From CAVQCJ01 sp963849365 (lineage in GTDB: Bacteria; Actinomycetota; Actinomycetes; Prado026): a stretch of 64,000 bases of DNA. The stretch's first letter is position 1, and every line of letters starts with the position of its first letter. The notes beneath the pieces are model-generated. The model saw only the letters and a list, made by a program, of their open reading frames with translations, was not told where the DNA came from and did not search any database. This document shows, one piece after another, positions 32,160 to 41,029 of the stretch. The position numbers and the translations under genes were made by a program. Location: positions 1,736,001 to 1,800,000 of the forward strand of contig CAWKHA010000004.1 of NCBI GenBank assembly GCA_963849365.1. The letters run 5' to 3'.

Positions 32160-33197
32160 TCAGCCGGAGTAGAACGGGTCGGCGCCCATCGCGCTGAAGG
32201 CGGCTAGGGCGCCCGGCACTGTCTCGATCCTCCAGTCGCACTGCTTCTTCAGGTTGAAGTACACGATGCCCTGGTACTGCTCGTAGCCGTACTGCTGGAA
32301 CAACGCCCCGGCGTCACTCAGCCACTGGGCCCGCCGTCCGGGCTGGTTCGGGTCCTCGACCGAGGCGTACTCCGCGAGCCACAGCGGCTTGCTCGCGTGC
32401 AGCAGGCCGAACGCCTTCTGCCCGGAGATCAGCGCGGCGAGCGAGTTCCACGGGTTCTTGACCGTCGCCCGGCAGGTGAACCAGTTGTACGCGTCGACCG
32501 CGATCTCGTCGACGACGTCGTCGCCGGGGTACCACTTGGGCACGTACCTGCGGTCCGTGGTCTTGACCTGGTAGCCGAACGCCGTGGTGATGAACATGAA
32601 CTGAGCGTTGGCGGCACCCTCGGCGCGGAAGACCGAGACCCAGTTCCGCCATGCCGCGATGTAGTCCGCCTGCGTGCCCTGGGTGTTGTTGACCGCGGCC
32701 TCGGGCTCGTGCTGGAACGTGACGTAGACGGGGACGCCGAAGTCGCGCACGCGGTCGGCCCACGACACCATGTCGGCGTACAGCGCGTCGCCGGGCTGGG
32801 CGGCGGCAACCTGCGCCCACGGGATCTTGACGCCGTTCAGGCGGCTGCTGCTCACCGAGAGCAGGATCGTCGTCCCCTGCGCCTCCAGGCCGGTCTCGTA
32901 CGCGGTGGGGAACGGCGAGTTCCAGGTCAGGAAGTCCCGGGTCGCGGCCAGGGTGCGCCCCACCTTGCCCTGGAACACCTGCACAGCCTGCAGCTGCGTC
33001 TGCTTGCTGGTGTTCTTGACCGTCGCGCCCCAGACCATGGGGTCCGAGGTGCTCGCGTCGGGGCTGACAGACGACCCGTCCGATGCCGTGGACGACGCGG
33101 CGGCGGAGCCGGCGGCCATTGCCGGCGACGTCACGAGCACGGCGGCCACCGCCAGCGTCGCGGTCACAGCCGCGAGCATCGACCTGGACGTGCGCAT
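32160..33197 (-). CDS. Secreted glycoside hydrolase (GH26-like TIM barrel)
   Basis: This 345-residue protein has a Sec signal peptide (MLAAVTATLAVAAVLVTSPA, cleavage after AMA). A catalytic barrel follows, with the acid/base region VYVTFQHEPEAAVNNTQG and a late nucleophile candidate in LWLAEYASVEDPNQPG. VDEIAVDAYNWFTC and IVYFNLKKQCDWRIET are further conserved barrel strands. This wording recalls beta-mannanase/GH26-like secreted hydrolases of actinobacteria, but the exact family and polysaccharide are not established. ATG 33197 follows GGGGAGGATGGG and GTGGGTC. Confidence 0.75.
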   Translation of the reverse strand: MRTSRSMLAAVTATLAVAAVLVTSPAMAAGSAAASSTASDGSSVSPDASTSDPMVWGATVKNTSKQTQLQAVQVFQGKVGRTLAATRDFLTWNSPFPTAYETGLEAQGTTILLSVSSSRLNGVKIPWAQVAAAQPGDALYADMVSWADRVRDFGVPVYVTFQHEPEAAVNNTQGTQADYIAAWRNWVSVFRAEGAANAQFMFITTAFGYQVKTTDRRYVPKWYPGDDVVDEIAVDAYNWFTCRATVKNPWNSLAALISGQKAFGLLHASKPLWLAEYASVEDPNQPGRRAQWLSDAGALFQQYGYEQYQGIVYFNLKKQCDWRIETVPGALAAFSAMGADPFYSG

Positions 33198-33315
33198 CTG
33201 ACCCACCCCGCCCCCATCCTCCCCGACGCCCGCACCTAGCTGGCGGCCTGGGTCATCCAACCGGGCTAACGGATGTGGCCACCATCATCCGTACGGCCAG
33301 GTTCCCGTTGACCCG

Positions 33316-33321
33316 TAGGGT
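33316..33321 (+). promoter_or_regulatory. -10 element for leaderless glmL transcript
   Basis: TAGGGT ends six bases before the GTG at 33328, with no ribosome-binding site between. The same hexamer precedes the next gene (34774-34779). Confidence 0.5.
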
Positions 33322-33327
33322 CGGTCC

Positions 33328-34776
33328 GTGACCCAACGCGTCCGCGATGCGCCATCCGTGGTGCGGTGCGTGGACGTCGGGTCGACGTTCACCAAGGCCG
33401 CCCTGGTGAGCTTGCCCCGGGGCGAGCTGCTGGCCACCGCGAGCGGTCCGACGACGGTCGGCACCGACGTGATGGACGGCATCCGGTCGGTGCTGGACGA
33501 GCTGGCCGGTCGGCTGGACGCGGGTCCCGGCGGGCGCGCGGGAGAGCGGGTGGCGAGCAGTCCGGTCATCGCCTGCTCGAGTGCCGGCGGGGGGCTGCGG
33601 CTGGCCGTGGTCGGCTACGAGCGGGCGGTGACCGTCGAGGCCGGCTACCGGGTCGGGCTGTCGGCCGGGGCGAAGGTCGTGCACGTCGCGACCGGACGGC
33701 TGGCCCGGGACTCGACGGCGGCGCTGACCGCGTCGGCTCCCGACGTGGTGCTGCTCGTCGGCGGTACCGACGGCGGCAACAGCGAGGTGCTGCTGCACAA
33801 CGCACGTGTGCTCGCCGCCGCGGGCCCGGGCCGGCCGGTCGTGGTGGCGGGCAACGTCGAGGTCCGCGACGAGGTGGTCTCGGTCCTGACCGGCGGCGGC
33901 CTGGCCGCGCTCCCGGCCGCGAACGTGCTGCCACGCATCGGTGTGCTCGACCCGCTCCCGGCGCGGGCGGCGATCCGCGAGGTGTTCATCCGGCACGTCA
34001 TCGGTGGCAAGCACCTTTCGGGGTCTCCCGAGTTCGCCGCGATGGTTCGCGCGGCCACGCCGGACGCCGTGCTCGCCGGCGTCGAGCTGCTCTCGGACGG
34101 CTTCCCGGGGGAGCCCGACCTGCCCGGCGTGGGCGACGTCGTGGTCGTGGACGTCGGGGGCGCGACCACCGACGTGTACTCGGTCGTCACCCCGGACCCG
34201 GAGGAGGCGGCGCTGCACCGCGAGGTCGTCGAGACGCTGTGGCGCAGCCGTACGGTCGAGGGCGACCTCGGCCTGCGCTGGAACGCGCCCGGGATCGTCG
34301 CCGCCGCGCGGGCGGAACGGCTGGTCGACGAGGCCGAGGCGCTCCGGCTCGACGCCGCGGCCGGCCGCCGGGCCGCCGATCCCTCCTGGCTGCCGGCCGA
34401 CGACGACGGCCGGACCGTCGACGTGCGGCTCGCCGAGCTTGCCGTCACGGTGGCCCTGCGCCGGCACGCGCGCCCGCAGGAGACCGGTGAGCTGCACTCC
34501 CCGGGCAAGGACCTGCGCCAGGTGCGGCTGGTCGTCGGCTCGGGCGGGGTGCTCCGGCACGGTGGCCCGGACGTCGCCAGCGTGGTGCTGCGCCCGGCTG
34601 TCGCGGACCACGGCGGCGGCTGGCGCCTCCCGCAGGACGCCGGCCTCGCGGTCGACGCGCAGTACGTCCTGGCGGCCGCCGGCCTGCTGGCGCCGGACCA
34701 CCCCGAGGCGGCGGCCCGGCTGGCCGCGACGGCCGTCGTACCCGTGCCCCTCCCGCCGGAGGCTGGGGCGTCGTAG
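33328..34776 (+). CDS. glmL: GlmL/MutL family protein (mutase-reactivating ATPase-like)
   Basis: This 482-residue protein has an actin-like ATPase fold: CVDVGSTFTKAALV near the start and VVVVDVGGATTDVYSVV in the middle are the two phosphate-binding segments. LLVGGTDGGNSEVLLHNARV and IRHVIGGKHLSGSPEFAAMV are the GlmL signatures. Relatives reactivate adenosylcobalamin-dependent glutamate mutase, and many actinobacterial copies are annotated as methylaspartate mutase accessory proteins. No mutase subunits are adjacent; the next gene is an amidase. Its function here is therefore open. Confidence 0.87.
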   Translation: MTQRVRDAPSVVRCVDVGSTFTKAALVSLPRGELLATASGPTTVGTDVMDGIRSVLDELAGRLDAGPGGRAGERVASSPVIACSSAGGGLRLAVVGYERAVTVEAGYRVGLSAGAKVVHVATGRLARDSTAALTASAPDVVLLVGGTDGGNSEVLLHNARVLAAAGPGRPVVVAGNVEVRDEVVSVLTGGGLAALPAANVLPRIGVLDPLPARAAIREVFIRHVIGGKHLSGSPEFAAMVRAATPDAVLAGVELLSDGFPGEPDLPGVGDVVVVDVGGATTDVYSVVTPDPEEAALHREVVETLWRSRTVEGDLGLRWNAPGIVAAARAERLVDEAEALRLDAAAGRRAADPSWLPADDDGRTVDVRLAELAVTVALRRHARPQETGELHSPGKDLRQVRLVVGSGGVLRHGGPDVASVVLRPAVADHGGGWRLPQDAGLAVDAQYVLAAAGLLAPDHPEAAARLAATAVVPVPLPPEAGAS

Positions 34777-34779
34777 GGT
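34774..34779 (+). promoter_or_regulatory. -10 element for leaderless amidase transcript
   Basis: TAGGGT ends seven bases before ATG 34787 and overlaps the stop codon of glmL. It would let the amidase be transcribed separately. Confidence 0.4.
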
Positions 34780-34786
34780 CCGGGCC

Positions 34787-36193
34787 ATGTCGACGAGCAG
34801 GGCACGCAAGGCCGCCAAGGACAAGCCGCCGGTTGTCGTCCGGTCCGGGCCCACCCCGGAGACCGTCGTCGAGATCGCGGCCGCGGTGCGGTCCGGCACC
34901 CTGACCCCGGCCGAAGCCGTCGCGACCAGTATCCGGCGGATCGTCGCCCACGACGGCCGGCTCGGTGCGTTCCAGGTGGTCCGGGCCCGCGCCGCCGCGG
35001 ACGAGGCCGCCGAGATGGCAGTCCGGCCGGACCTGGGGACCTTGCCGCTCGCCGGCGTCCCGGTCGCCGTCAAAGACAACGTCGCGGTGGCCGGGGAGCC
35101 GATGCGCGAGGGGTCGGCCGCGACGCAGGCCACGCCGCGCACGGACGACCACGTGGTGGTGGCGCGGCTGCGTGCGGCCGGCGCCATCGTGGTCGGGCTC
35201 ACCCGGGTTCCCGAGCTGTGCGTCTTCGGAGCCACCGACTCCACCTTCGGCATCACGCACAACCCGTGGGACCGCACCCGTACACCGGGGGGCTCGTCCG
35301 GAGGCTCGGCCGCGGCGGTGGCCGGCGGGCTGGTCCCGGTGGCGCACGGCAACGACGGCATGGGCTCGATCCGGATCCCGGCGGCGTGCTGCGGGGTGTA
35401 CGGGATCAAGCCGGGCTTCGGCGTCGTGCCCTCCGGCATCGGGGCCAACAGTTGGTACGACATGAGCGAGAACGGGCCGCTGGCGACGACGGTCGCCGAC
35501 GCCGCGCTGGTGCTGTCGGTGATGGCGGCGCGGCCCGAGCTGGCCGACGTCCTGGAACCGCAGGCGCCGCTGCGCATCGCCGTGTCGCTGCGCCCACCGG
35601 TCACCGGGGTGCGTGCCGACCTGGAGCACCTGCGCGCGGTCGTGCGTACCGCACGGCTGCTCGAGCGAGCCGGGCACATCATCACCAGGGTCGACCCGCC
35701 GTACGCCGCGAACCCGACGCCCGAGCTGGCCCGCTGGTTCGGCGGGGCGTCGTACGACGCGGAGGGTCTGGACCGCTCGCTGCTGGACCCGGCCGTCCGT
35801 GCGCACGTCCGGGTCGGCGACCAGGTCCGCCGCCGCGGGGTCGTGCGCGAGCGCGACCGGAAGGCCCGGCGCACCGCCATGGCCGAGTTCTTCTCGTTCT
35901 ACGACGTCCTGCTCACCCCCGTGCTCGCGACGCCGCCGATCGCCGCTGCGCGCTGGGGGACGCGGCCCTGGGCGCGGGTGGTCGCGGCGAACGTGCGCTA
36001 CGCCCCGTACCCCGCCCCGTGGAACATGGTCCAGTTCCCGGCGGCCTCGGTGCCCGCGGGGATCCACCCGGGAGTGGGGACGCCGCTGGCCGTGCAGGTC
36101 GTGGGCCCGGACGGCTCGGAGTCACGCATCCTCGGTGTCAGCGCGCAGATCGAGCGGCTCGCTCCCTGGCGCCGCCGCGCCCCCGGCTACTGA
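34787..36193 (+). CDS. Amidase signature family enzyme
   Basis: This 468-residue amidase has the Ser-cisSer-Lys triad: Lys in GVPVAVKDNVAVAGEPM near residue 93, the glycine/serine-rich loop RTPGGSSGGSAAAVAGGL, and the nucleophile stretch GNDGMGSIRIPAACCGVYG. It hydrolyses small amides; the substrate is unknown. An N-terminal extension (MSTSRARKAAKDKPPVVVRS) is unlike GatA. The stop lies inside the convergent MFS gene, a 72-bp antisense overlap. The ATG has a -10 element seven bases upstream. Confidence 0.9.
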   Translation: MSTSRARKAAKDKPPVVVRSGPTPETVVEIAAAVRSGTLTPAEAVATSIRRIVAHDGRLGAFQVVRARAAADEAAEMAVRPDLGTLPLAGVPVAVKDNVAVAGEPMREGSAATQATPRTDDHVVVARLRAAGAIVVGLTRVPELCVFGATDSTFGITHNPWDRTRTPGGSSGGSAAAVAGGLVPVAHGNDGMGSIRIPAACCGVYGIKPGFGVVPSGIGANSWYDMSENGPLATTVADAALVLSVMAARPELADVLEPQAPLRIAVSLRPPVTGVRADLEHLRAVVRTARLLERAGHIITRVDPPYAANPTPELARWFGGASYDAEGLDRSLLDPAVRAHVRVGDQVRRRGVVRERDRKARRTAMAEFFSFYDVLLTPVLATPPIAAARWGTRPWARVVAANVRYAPYPAPWNMVQFPAASVPAGIHPGVGTPLAVQVVGPDGSESRILGVSAQIERLAPWRRRAPGY

Positions 36194-37387
36194 GCTGTCC
36201 TTCGGCTTGGTCTCGGGCATCACCAGCGCGCCGACCAGGGCGGCCGCCGACACCACGGCGGTGGCCAGGAACGCGGCCCGGAACGAGAACAGGTCGGACA
36301 GCCTCCCGGTGACGAGCGGGCAGGTGAACGCGCCGGCGTCCTGCGACATCTGGTAGCCCGCGACCGCGGTCCCGCCCCGACCGCCGATCACGTCGCCCAC
36401 GATGGCCGCGCCCGACGTCGAAAGGAGCGCGGACGCGCCGCCGAAGAGACCCATCGCCGCCAGGAACGGCACCGCGTTGCCGGAGAACGCCAGCACCGTG
36501 GCGGCCAGGACGCACAGCGCCGCACCGGCCCGCAGGTACGGACGGCGGCCGCGCACGTCGACCAGTCGCCCGGCAGTCAGCAGCACCGCGCCTTCGACGA
36601 GCGCCCAGACGAGCAGGCCTGCACCGGTCCACCGCGGGGACAGCAGCAGGCTCTCGGCGACGAACAGCGGCACCACCGCGGATCGCAGCCCGAACACCGA
36701 CCAGCCGTTGGCGAACGCGTTCGTCAACGCGGCCCGGTAGGCCGGCTTGCGGAGAGCGGCCCGGAACGGCGTCGGCGGGTGCGCGGTACCCGCGGCGATC
36801 TCGCGCTCGCGCAGCGAGGCCCGCGCCAGGTAGACCATGGCGACCGTCCCGGCGACGAGCAACGTGGCTGCGTACAGGAAGAACGGCGCCCGCAACGACC
36901 AGGCCGTGACCGTCCCGCCGAAGATCGGCCCGGTGATCCCGCCCATCAGGAAGCCGCCCTGGAAGGCGCTGGAGGAGCGGCCGCGCTGGTCGGGTGCGGC
37001 GACGCGCAGCAGCAGGCTGTACGCCCCGACGGTGAACATCGCCGAGCCCGCGCCGCCCACGCCGCGGAGCACGAGCAGCTCCGGGTAATTCTGCGAGAAG
37101 CCCGCGAACAGGCTGGAGACACCGACGATGCCGATGCCGGTCGCGAGCACCACTCGCTCGCCGAGGCGGTTCACCATCCGCCCCGCGACCGGCGCCGAGA
37201 CCAGCCGCATGAGCGCGAACACCGAGATGACCGCGCCCGCCTGAGTGTTGTCGACATGGAAGTACTTGGCGAACAGGGGGATCGCCGGCGCGACGATCCC
37301 GAACCCGAGGGCGACCGCGAAGGCGACCGCCGACAGCACCGCGACCTCCGGCGGCAGGTTCCGCCAGGGATTCCGGATCGCCATCAC
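36122..37387 (-). CDS. MFS efflux transporter
   Basis: This protein of about 421 residues has 12 predicted membrane helices. The drug-efflux style loop GRMVNRLGERVVLATGIGIV lies between helices 2 and 3, and the second half repeats it (GRLVDVRGRRPYLRAGAALC). It belongs to the MFS sugar/drug efflux group; the substrate is unknown. The GTG at 37387 is preferred over ATG 37384 because TAGGTT, the end of the 49-bp palindrome, ends exactly six bases before it. Its C-terminal coding end overlaps the convergent amidase gene by 72 bp. Confidence 0.88.
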   Translation of the reverse strand: MMAIRNPWRNLPPEVAVLSAVAFAVALGFGIVAPAIPLFAKYFHVDNTQAGAVISVFALMRLVSAPVAGRMVNRLGERVVLATGIGIVGVSSLFAGFSQNYPELLVLRGVGGAGSAMFTVGAYSLLLRVAAPDQRGRSSSAFQGGFLMGGITGPIFGGTVTAWSLRAPFFLYAATLLVAGTVAMVYLARASLREREIAAGTAHPPTPFRAALRKPAYRAALTNAFANGWSVFGLRSAVVPLFVAESLLLSPRWTGAGLLVWALVEGAVLLTAGRLVDVRGRRPYLRAGAALCVLAATVLAFSGNAVPFLAAMGLFGGASALLSTSGAAIVGDVIGGRGGTAVAGYQMSQDAGAFTCPLVTGRLSDLFSFRAAFLATAVVSAAALVGALVMPETKPKDSSVAGGAAAPGSEPLDLRADTEDA

Positions 37388-37393
37388 CCCCGA

Positions 37394-37442
37394 AACCTAC
37401 GGGCAGGTAAGGCCGGAATCCGGCCTTACCTGCCCGTAGGTT
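37394..37442. repeat. 49-bp perfect palindrome (copy 1) with -10-like TAGGTT at each end
   Basis: Arms of 24 bp (37394-37417 and 37419-37442) are perfect reverse complements around one central base. Both ends read TAGGTT outward. The minus-strand copy (37394-37399) ends six bases before the MFS GTG. A diverged copy of the same 49 bp lies at 56476-56524. It occupies the gap between the vWA gene end and the MFS gene start. Confidence 0.92.
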
Positions 37443-37451
37443 CCGGCAGGG

Positions 37452-39407
37452 TCAGCGGACGGCGCGGCGGGTGCGCAGGAAGTCGCTGACGACGTACTCG
37501 CCCAGGCGGTCCGCATCCGGGGAGAAGACCCGGCCACCGTTGCGCCGGGCCACCTCCTCGACGAACTCCCGCAGCCGCGGCTCCTCACCGAGCATGAAGA
37601 CGTTCAGGGTGGCGCCGCGCCGGGTCATCCGGTCCACCTCGGCCAGGGTCAGCTCCAGCGTCTCCGGCGACGGGGGCCAGTCGAACGCCGCCTCGCCGCC
37701 CCGGAGCAGGTGGGCGGTCGGCTCCCCGTCCGTCACGACCAGCACGACCGGCTCGGACTCCGGGTGCCGGTCCAGGAACCGTCCGGCCACCATCAGCGCG
37801 TGCTGCAGGTTCGTGCCCTGCACCATGTCCGAGTCGAGCATCGCCACCTCGTGCGGCCGGAGCTGGCGGGCGTAGTTGGAGAACCCGACCACCTGCAGGG
37901 CGTCCTGCGGGAACTGGGTGGACACCAGGGTCTCCAGGGCCAGCGCGGTCTGCTTCGCCGGGCCCCAGGTCCCGTTGAGCACCATCGAGTAGGACAGGTC
38001 GACCAGCAGGCAGACCGCCGCCGACGTCCGGCGCTCGGTCTCGTGCACCTCGAAGTCGTCGACCGCCAGCCGCACCGGTCGTCCGGCCCCGGGCGGTCCG
38101 GTCCGGCGCACCGCGTTCCCCACGGTGCGCACCACGTCCAGCGGCTGCTCGTCGCCGAACTGCCACGCGCGCGCGGCGCCGGTCAGCTCGCCCGCGGCGC
38201 CGGCGTCGCGGATGTCGTGGTCGCCGCGTCGCGCGGCCTGCAGCGAGGAGAACACCCGGCGCAGCGCGGTACGACCGAGCCGGCGCACGGCCTTCGCGGT
38301 CAGCTCCAGCCGTCCTTCGGTCCGGGTGAGGTAGCCCTGGCTCTCCAGCTCGCGCTCGACCTGGCGCAGCCGCTCGAGGTCGTCGACCGCGGCCCGCCCC
38401 AGCGCGCGCCGCACCGCCTCGGGGTCGACATCGTCCAGCCCTGCCCCGGGATAGGACTGGCCGAGCGTCTCCTCCAGCTGCTCCAGGTCGGCGAGCTCCT
38501 CGAGCGCCGTCGTCGCGTCGCCGACGCCCAGGCCCTCCTCGCCGTTCATGCGACGGCGCCCGTCCCAGTCCAGGTCCGGGCGGCGCGCCCGCAGCTGGTC
38601 CCCGAGCCGGCCCATCTCGGCGGCCAGGTCCAGGTCGGCGAGGGCCTGGTCCATCAGGGCGCCGAGCTCGGCGCGCTGCTGCGGGGTGAGGCTGTTCATC
38701 ATGCGCTCGGCCGCGGCCGCGCGCCGGGCGAGCGCGTCGACCAGCTCTTCGAGCGTGCCCGGCCGGTCCGGGAAGAGGTCGCCGTACTCGTCCATGAACG
38801 CGTCGAAGTCGGCCTGGGTGTGCTCGCCGCGGGCGTCCGCGTCGAGCATCGCGTTCAGGTCGGCGAGCATGTCCTTGAGCCGTTGCTGCGCCTGCGGGTC
38901 GGGGTTCTCCAGGGCCTGCTTGAGCCCGCGGAACTGGCGGTCCAGCACCTCGCGCCGCAGCAGGTCCTGCAGCTGCTCGAACGTCCGCCGCGCCTGCGGG
39001 CTGCGCCAGTCGTAGTCGGCCAGCTCGCGCACGGCGCTCGCGGTCTCGGTCGGCAGGCCGTCCAGCCGCGCCTCGCGCAGCCGCGCCTCGTCGTCCGGGT
39101 CCGGGAACAGGGCCGCGCGCTCCTCGCCGACCGCCTTGTCCAGCAACGCCCGTACCTCTTCGAGCGTGCCGTCCAGCCGGCCGCGCTCGCGCAGCTCCCT
39201 GGCCTGCCGGCGGGCCTGGCGGCGCAGCTCCTCCAGCCCGCGCAGGCCGTCCGTACCGCGGCGCACGAGGTCACGCAGCGCCTGCGCCGGCGAGGACCCG
39301 GACATGACGTCGTCGCCGACCCGGTCGAGGGCCTCCGCGACGTCGAACGGCGCGGCCAGGGGGTCCGGGCCGTCGTCGTACGGGCCGTACCGGTACGCGT
39401 GCGCCAT
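37452..39407 (-). CDS. vWA-domain protein partner of MoxR ATPase
   Basis: This 651-residue soluble protein has a long, charged, mostly helical N-terminal region (about 1-420). A von Willebrand A domain follows, with the metal site CLLVDLSYSM (DxSxS), a threonine at MVQGTNLQHALMVA and VTDGEPTAH. Such CoxE/VirD-like proteins work with MoxR ATPases as chaperone pairs that insert metals or assemble enzyme complexes. The start ATG overlaps the stop of the ATPase gene (ATGA), so they form one unit. No metalloenzyme target is nearby. Confidence 0.88.
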   Translation of the reverse strand: MAHAYRYGPYDDGPDPLAAPFDVAEALDRVGDDVMSGSSPAQALRDLVRRGTDGLRGLEELRRQARRQARELRERGRLDGTLEEVRALLDKAVGEERAALFPDPDDEARLREARLDGLPTETASAVRELADYDWRSPQARRTFEQLQDLLRREVLDRQFRGLKQALENPDPQAQQRLKDMLADLNAMLDADARGEHTQADFDAFMDEYGDLFPDRPGTLEELVDALARRAAAAERMMNSLTPQQRAELGALMDQALADLDLAAEMGRLGDQLRARRPDLDWDGRRRMNGEEGLGVGDATTALEELADLEQLEETLGQSYPGAGLDDVDPEAVRRALGRAAVDDLERLRQVERELESQGYLTRTEGRLELTAKAVRRLGRTALRRVFSSLQAARRGDHDIRDAGAAGELTGAARAWQFGDEQPLDVVRTVGNAVRRTGPPGAGRPVRLAVDDFEVHETERRTSAAVCLLVDLSYSMVLNGTWGPAKQTALALETLVSTQFPQDALQVVGFSNYARQLRPHEVAMLDSDMVQGTNLQHALMVAGRFLDRHPESEPVVLVVTDGEPTAHLLRGGEAAFDWPPSPETLELTLAEVDRMTRRGATLNVFMLGEEPRLREFVEEVARRNGGRVFSPDADRLGEYVVSDFLRTRRAVR

Positions 39408-40864
39408 CAGCCGCCGCCGTACACCGTGCGGCCGCCGATCTCGTCCTTGGAGATCCGGCGGAGCAGGTAGAGCCCCTCGAGGGCGAACTCCAGGCCGGCC
39501 GCGGCCATCCCGGGCGACTCCGCGTCCTCGTCGCCCAGCCGGGTGACCAGCCGGCCCAGCCCCTCGACCGGTCCGACCCGGCGCAGCAGCTCCTCCGCCG
39601 GCACGAGCTCGCCGGTCTCGACCGTCTCGCCGTCCTCGAACCGGGCCACCAGCGCGGACAGGTCGGCGCCGGCGAGCCGCAGCCGGAACGTCTCGGCGAC
39701 CGCCCGGCGCAGCAGGTGCCGCAGCACCTCGATCTCGCGGCCCTCCTCCGACGCCTCGAACTCGACCTTGCCGCGCAGTGTCGGGACGATCCCGGGCAGG
39801 TCGCACACGCGTGCGACGGCCCTGCCCTCGCCGGTCAGCGCAGCCCGCCGCAGCGCGCTGGCCGCGACTGTCTCCGCGCCGGCCACCGGGAAGCGGGCCG
39901 AGACGCCCGAGCGCTGGTCGACCGCGGACGACTCGCGCACCATCCGGGTGAACCGGGCGAGCACCTCGAGCAGGTGGTTGGGCACCTGCGCGACGAGCCG
40001 CGCCTCCTGCCGGACGAGGGCCACCTCGTCGTCGACCCGCAGCGGGTAGTGGGTGCGGATCTCGGCGCCGAAGCGGTCCTTGAGCGGGGTGATGATGCGG
40101 CCGCGGTTGGTGTAGTCCTCGGGGTTCGCGCTGGCCACCAGCAGCAGGTCCAGCGGCAGCCGCAGCTGGTAGCCGCGTACCTGGATGTCACGCTCCTCGA
40201 GCACGTTGAGCAGCGAGACCTGGATCCGCTCGGCCAGGTCGGGCAGCTCGTTGACGGCGAAGATGCCGCGGTTGGTCCGCGGGACCAGGCCGTAGTGCAC
40301 CGTCTCCGGGTCACCCAGCGTGCGGCCCTCGGCCACCTTGATCGGGTCCACGTCCCCGACCAGGTCGCCGACGGAGGTGTCGGGGGTGGCGAGCTTCTCC
40401 CCGTACCGCTCGGACCGGTGCCGCCACGAGACCGGAGCGCCGTCGCCGTGCTCGGCCACGAAGCGTCGCCCCCACGGCGTGATCGGTGCGAACGGGTGCT
40501 CGTTCACCTCCGAGCCGGCCAGCACCGGGCTCCACTCGTCGAGCAGCCCGACGAGGGTACGGATCAGGCGGGTCTTGCCCTGGCCGCGCTCACCGAGCAG
40601 CACGAGGTCGTGCCCGGCCAGCAGGGCCCGCTCCAGCTCGGGGCGGACCGTGTCGTCGAACCCCACGATGCCGGGGAACGGGTCGGCTCCCGATCCGATC
40701 GCCGCGAGCAGGTTGGCCCTGATCTCGTCCTTCACGGTGCGGTACGGGTAGCCGGCCGCGCGCAGCTGCCCGAGGGTGCCGGGCAGGTCGGGCGGGGGAG
40801 TCGGGACAGCCATGTGGGCAGCGGTCGGGGCGGGCGTCTGGGCGGGGTTCTTCGAGTCGCTCAC
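39407..40864 (-). CDS. MoxR-family AAA+ ATPase
   Basis: This 485-residue ATPase has Walker A at residues 91-98 (GERGQGKT), a Walker B-like GIFAVNELPDLAERIQVSLL and sensor 1 LLVASANPEDYTNRGRI, as in MoxR/magnesium-chelatase-like AAA+ proteins. The arginine finger lies in TPLKDRFGAEIRTHYPLRVD. It is co-translated with the vWA protein. The GTG at 40864 is preferred; ATG 40813 is possible since the first 17 residues are low complexity. It is divergent from a FIST-domain gene across a long palindrome. Confidence 0.9.
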   Translation of the reverse strand: MSDSKNPAQTPAPTAAHMAVPTPPPDLPGTLGQLRAAGYPYRTVKDEIRANLLAAIGSGADPFPGIVGFDDTVRPELERALLAGHDLVLLGERGQGKTRLIRTLVGLLDEWSPVLAGSEVNEHPFAPITPWGRRFVAEHGDGAPVSWRHRSERYGEKLATPDTSVGDLVGDVDPIKVAEGRTLGDPETVHYGLVPRTNRGIFAVNELPDLAERIQVSLLNVLEERDIQVRGYQLRLPLDLLLVASANPEDYTNRGRIITPLKDRFGAEIRTHYPLRVDDEVALVRQEARLVAQVPNHLLEVLARFTRMVRESSAVDQRSGVSARFPVAGAETVAASALRRAALTGEGRAVARVCDLPGIVPTLRGKVEFEASEEGREIEVLRHLLRRAVAETFRLRLAGADLSALVARFEDGETVETGELVPAEELLRRVGPVEGLGRLVTRLGDEDAESPGMAAAGLEFALEGLYLLRRISKDEIGGRTVYGGG

Positions 40865-40954
40865 CGTTCGACGCTACGTCGCGCGGGCCCGCGGCGCACC
40901 TGACGGCCGTTCGCCGGGAGCGGATCCGGGCCGGCGCAGGCGGCCTGTCCGGAC

Positions 40955-41006
40955 TCTCGTGTCAGACCCAGCCGGGCCCAAGGCCCTGGCTGGGTCTGAC
41001 ACGAGA
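40955..41006. repeat. Long palindrome upstream of FIST-domain gene
   Basis: Perfect 19-bp arms (40955-40973 and 40988-41006; core GTGTCAGACCCAGCC) extend by a further 5-bp stem (GGGCC/GGCCC) to a 3-nt loop. It lies 23 bp before ATG 41030 in the divergent MoxR/FIST promoter region. The sequence is unrelated to the 49-bp element. Confidence 0.9.
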
Positions 41007-41029
41007 CGGATCGGCACGATCGTGGTGGG

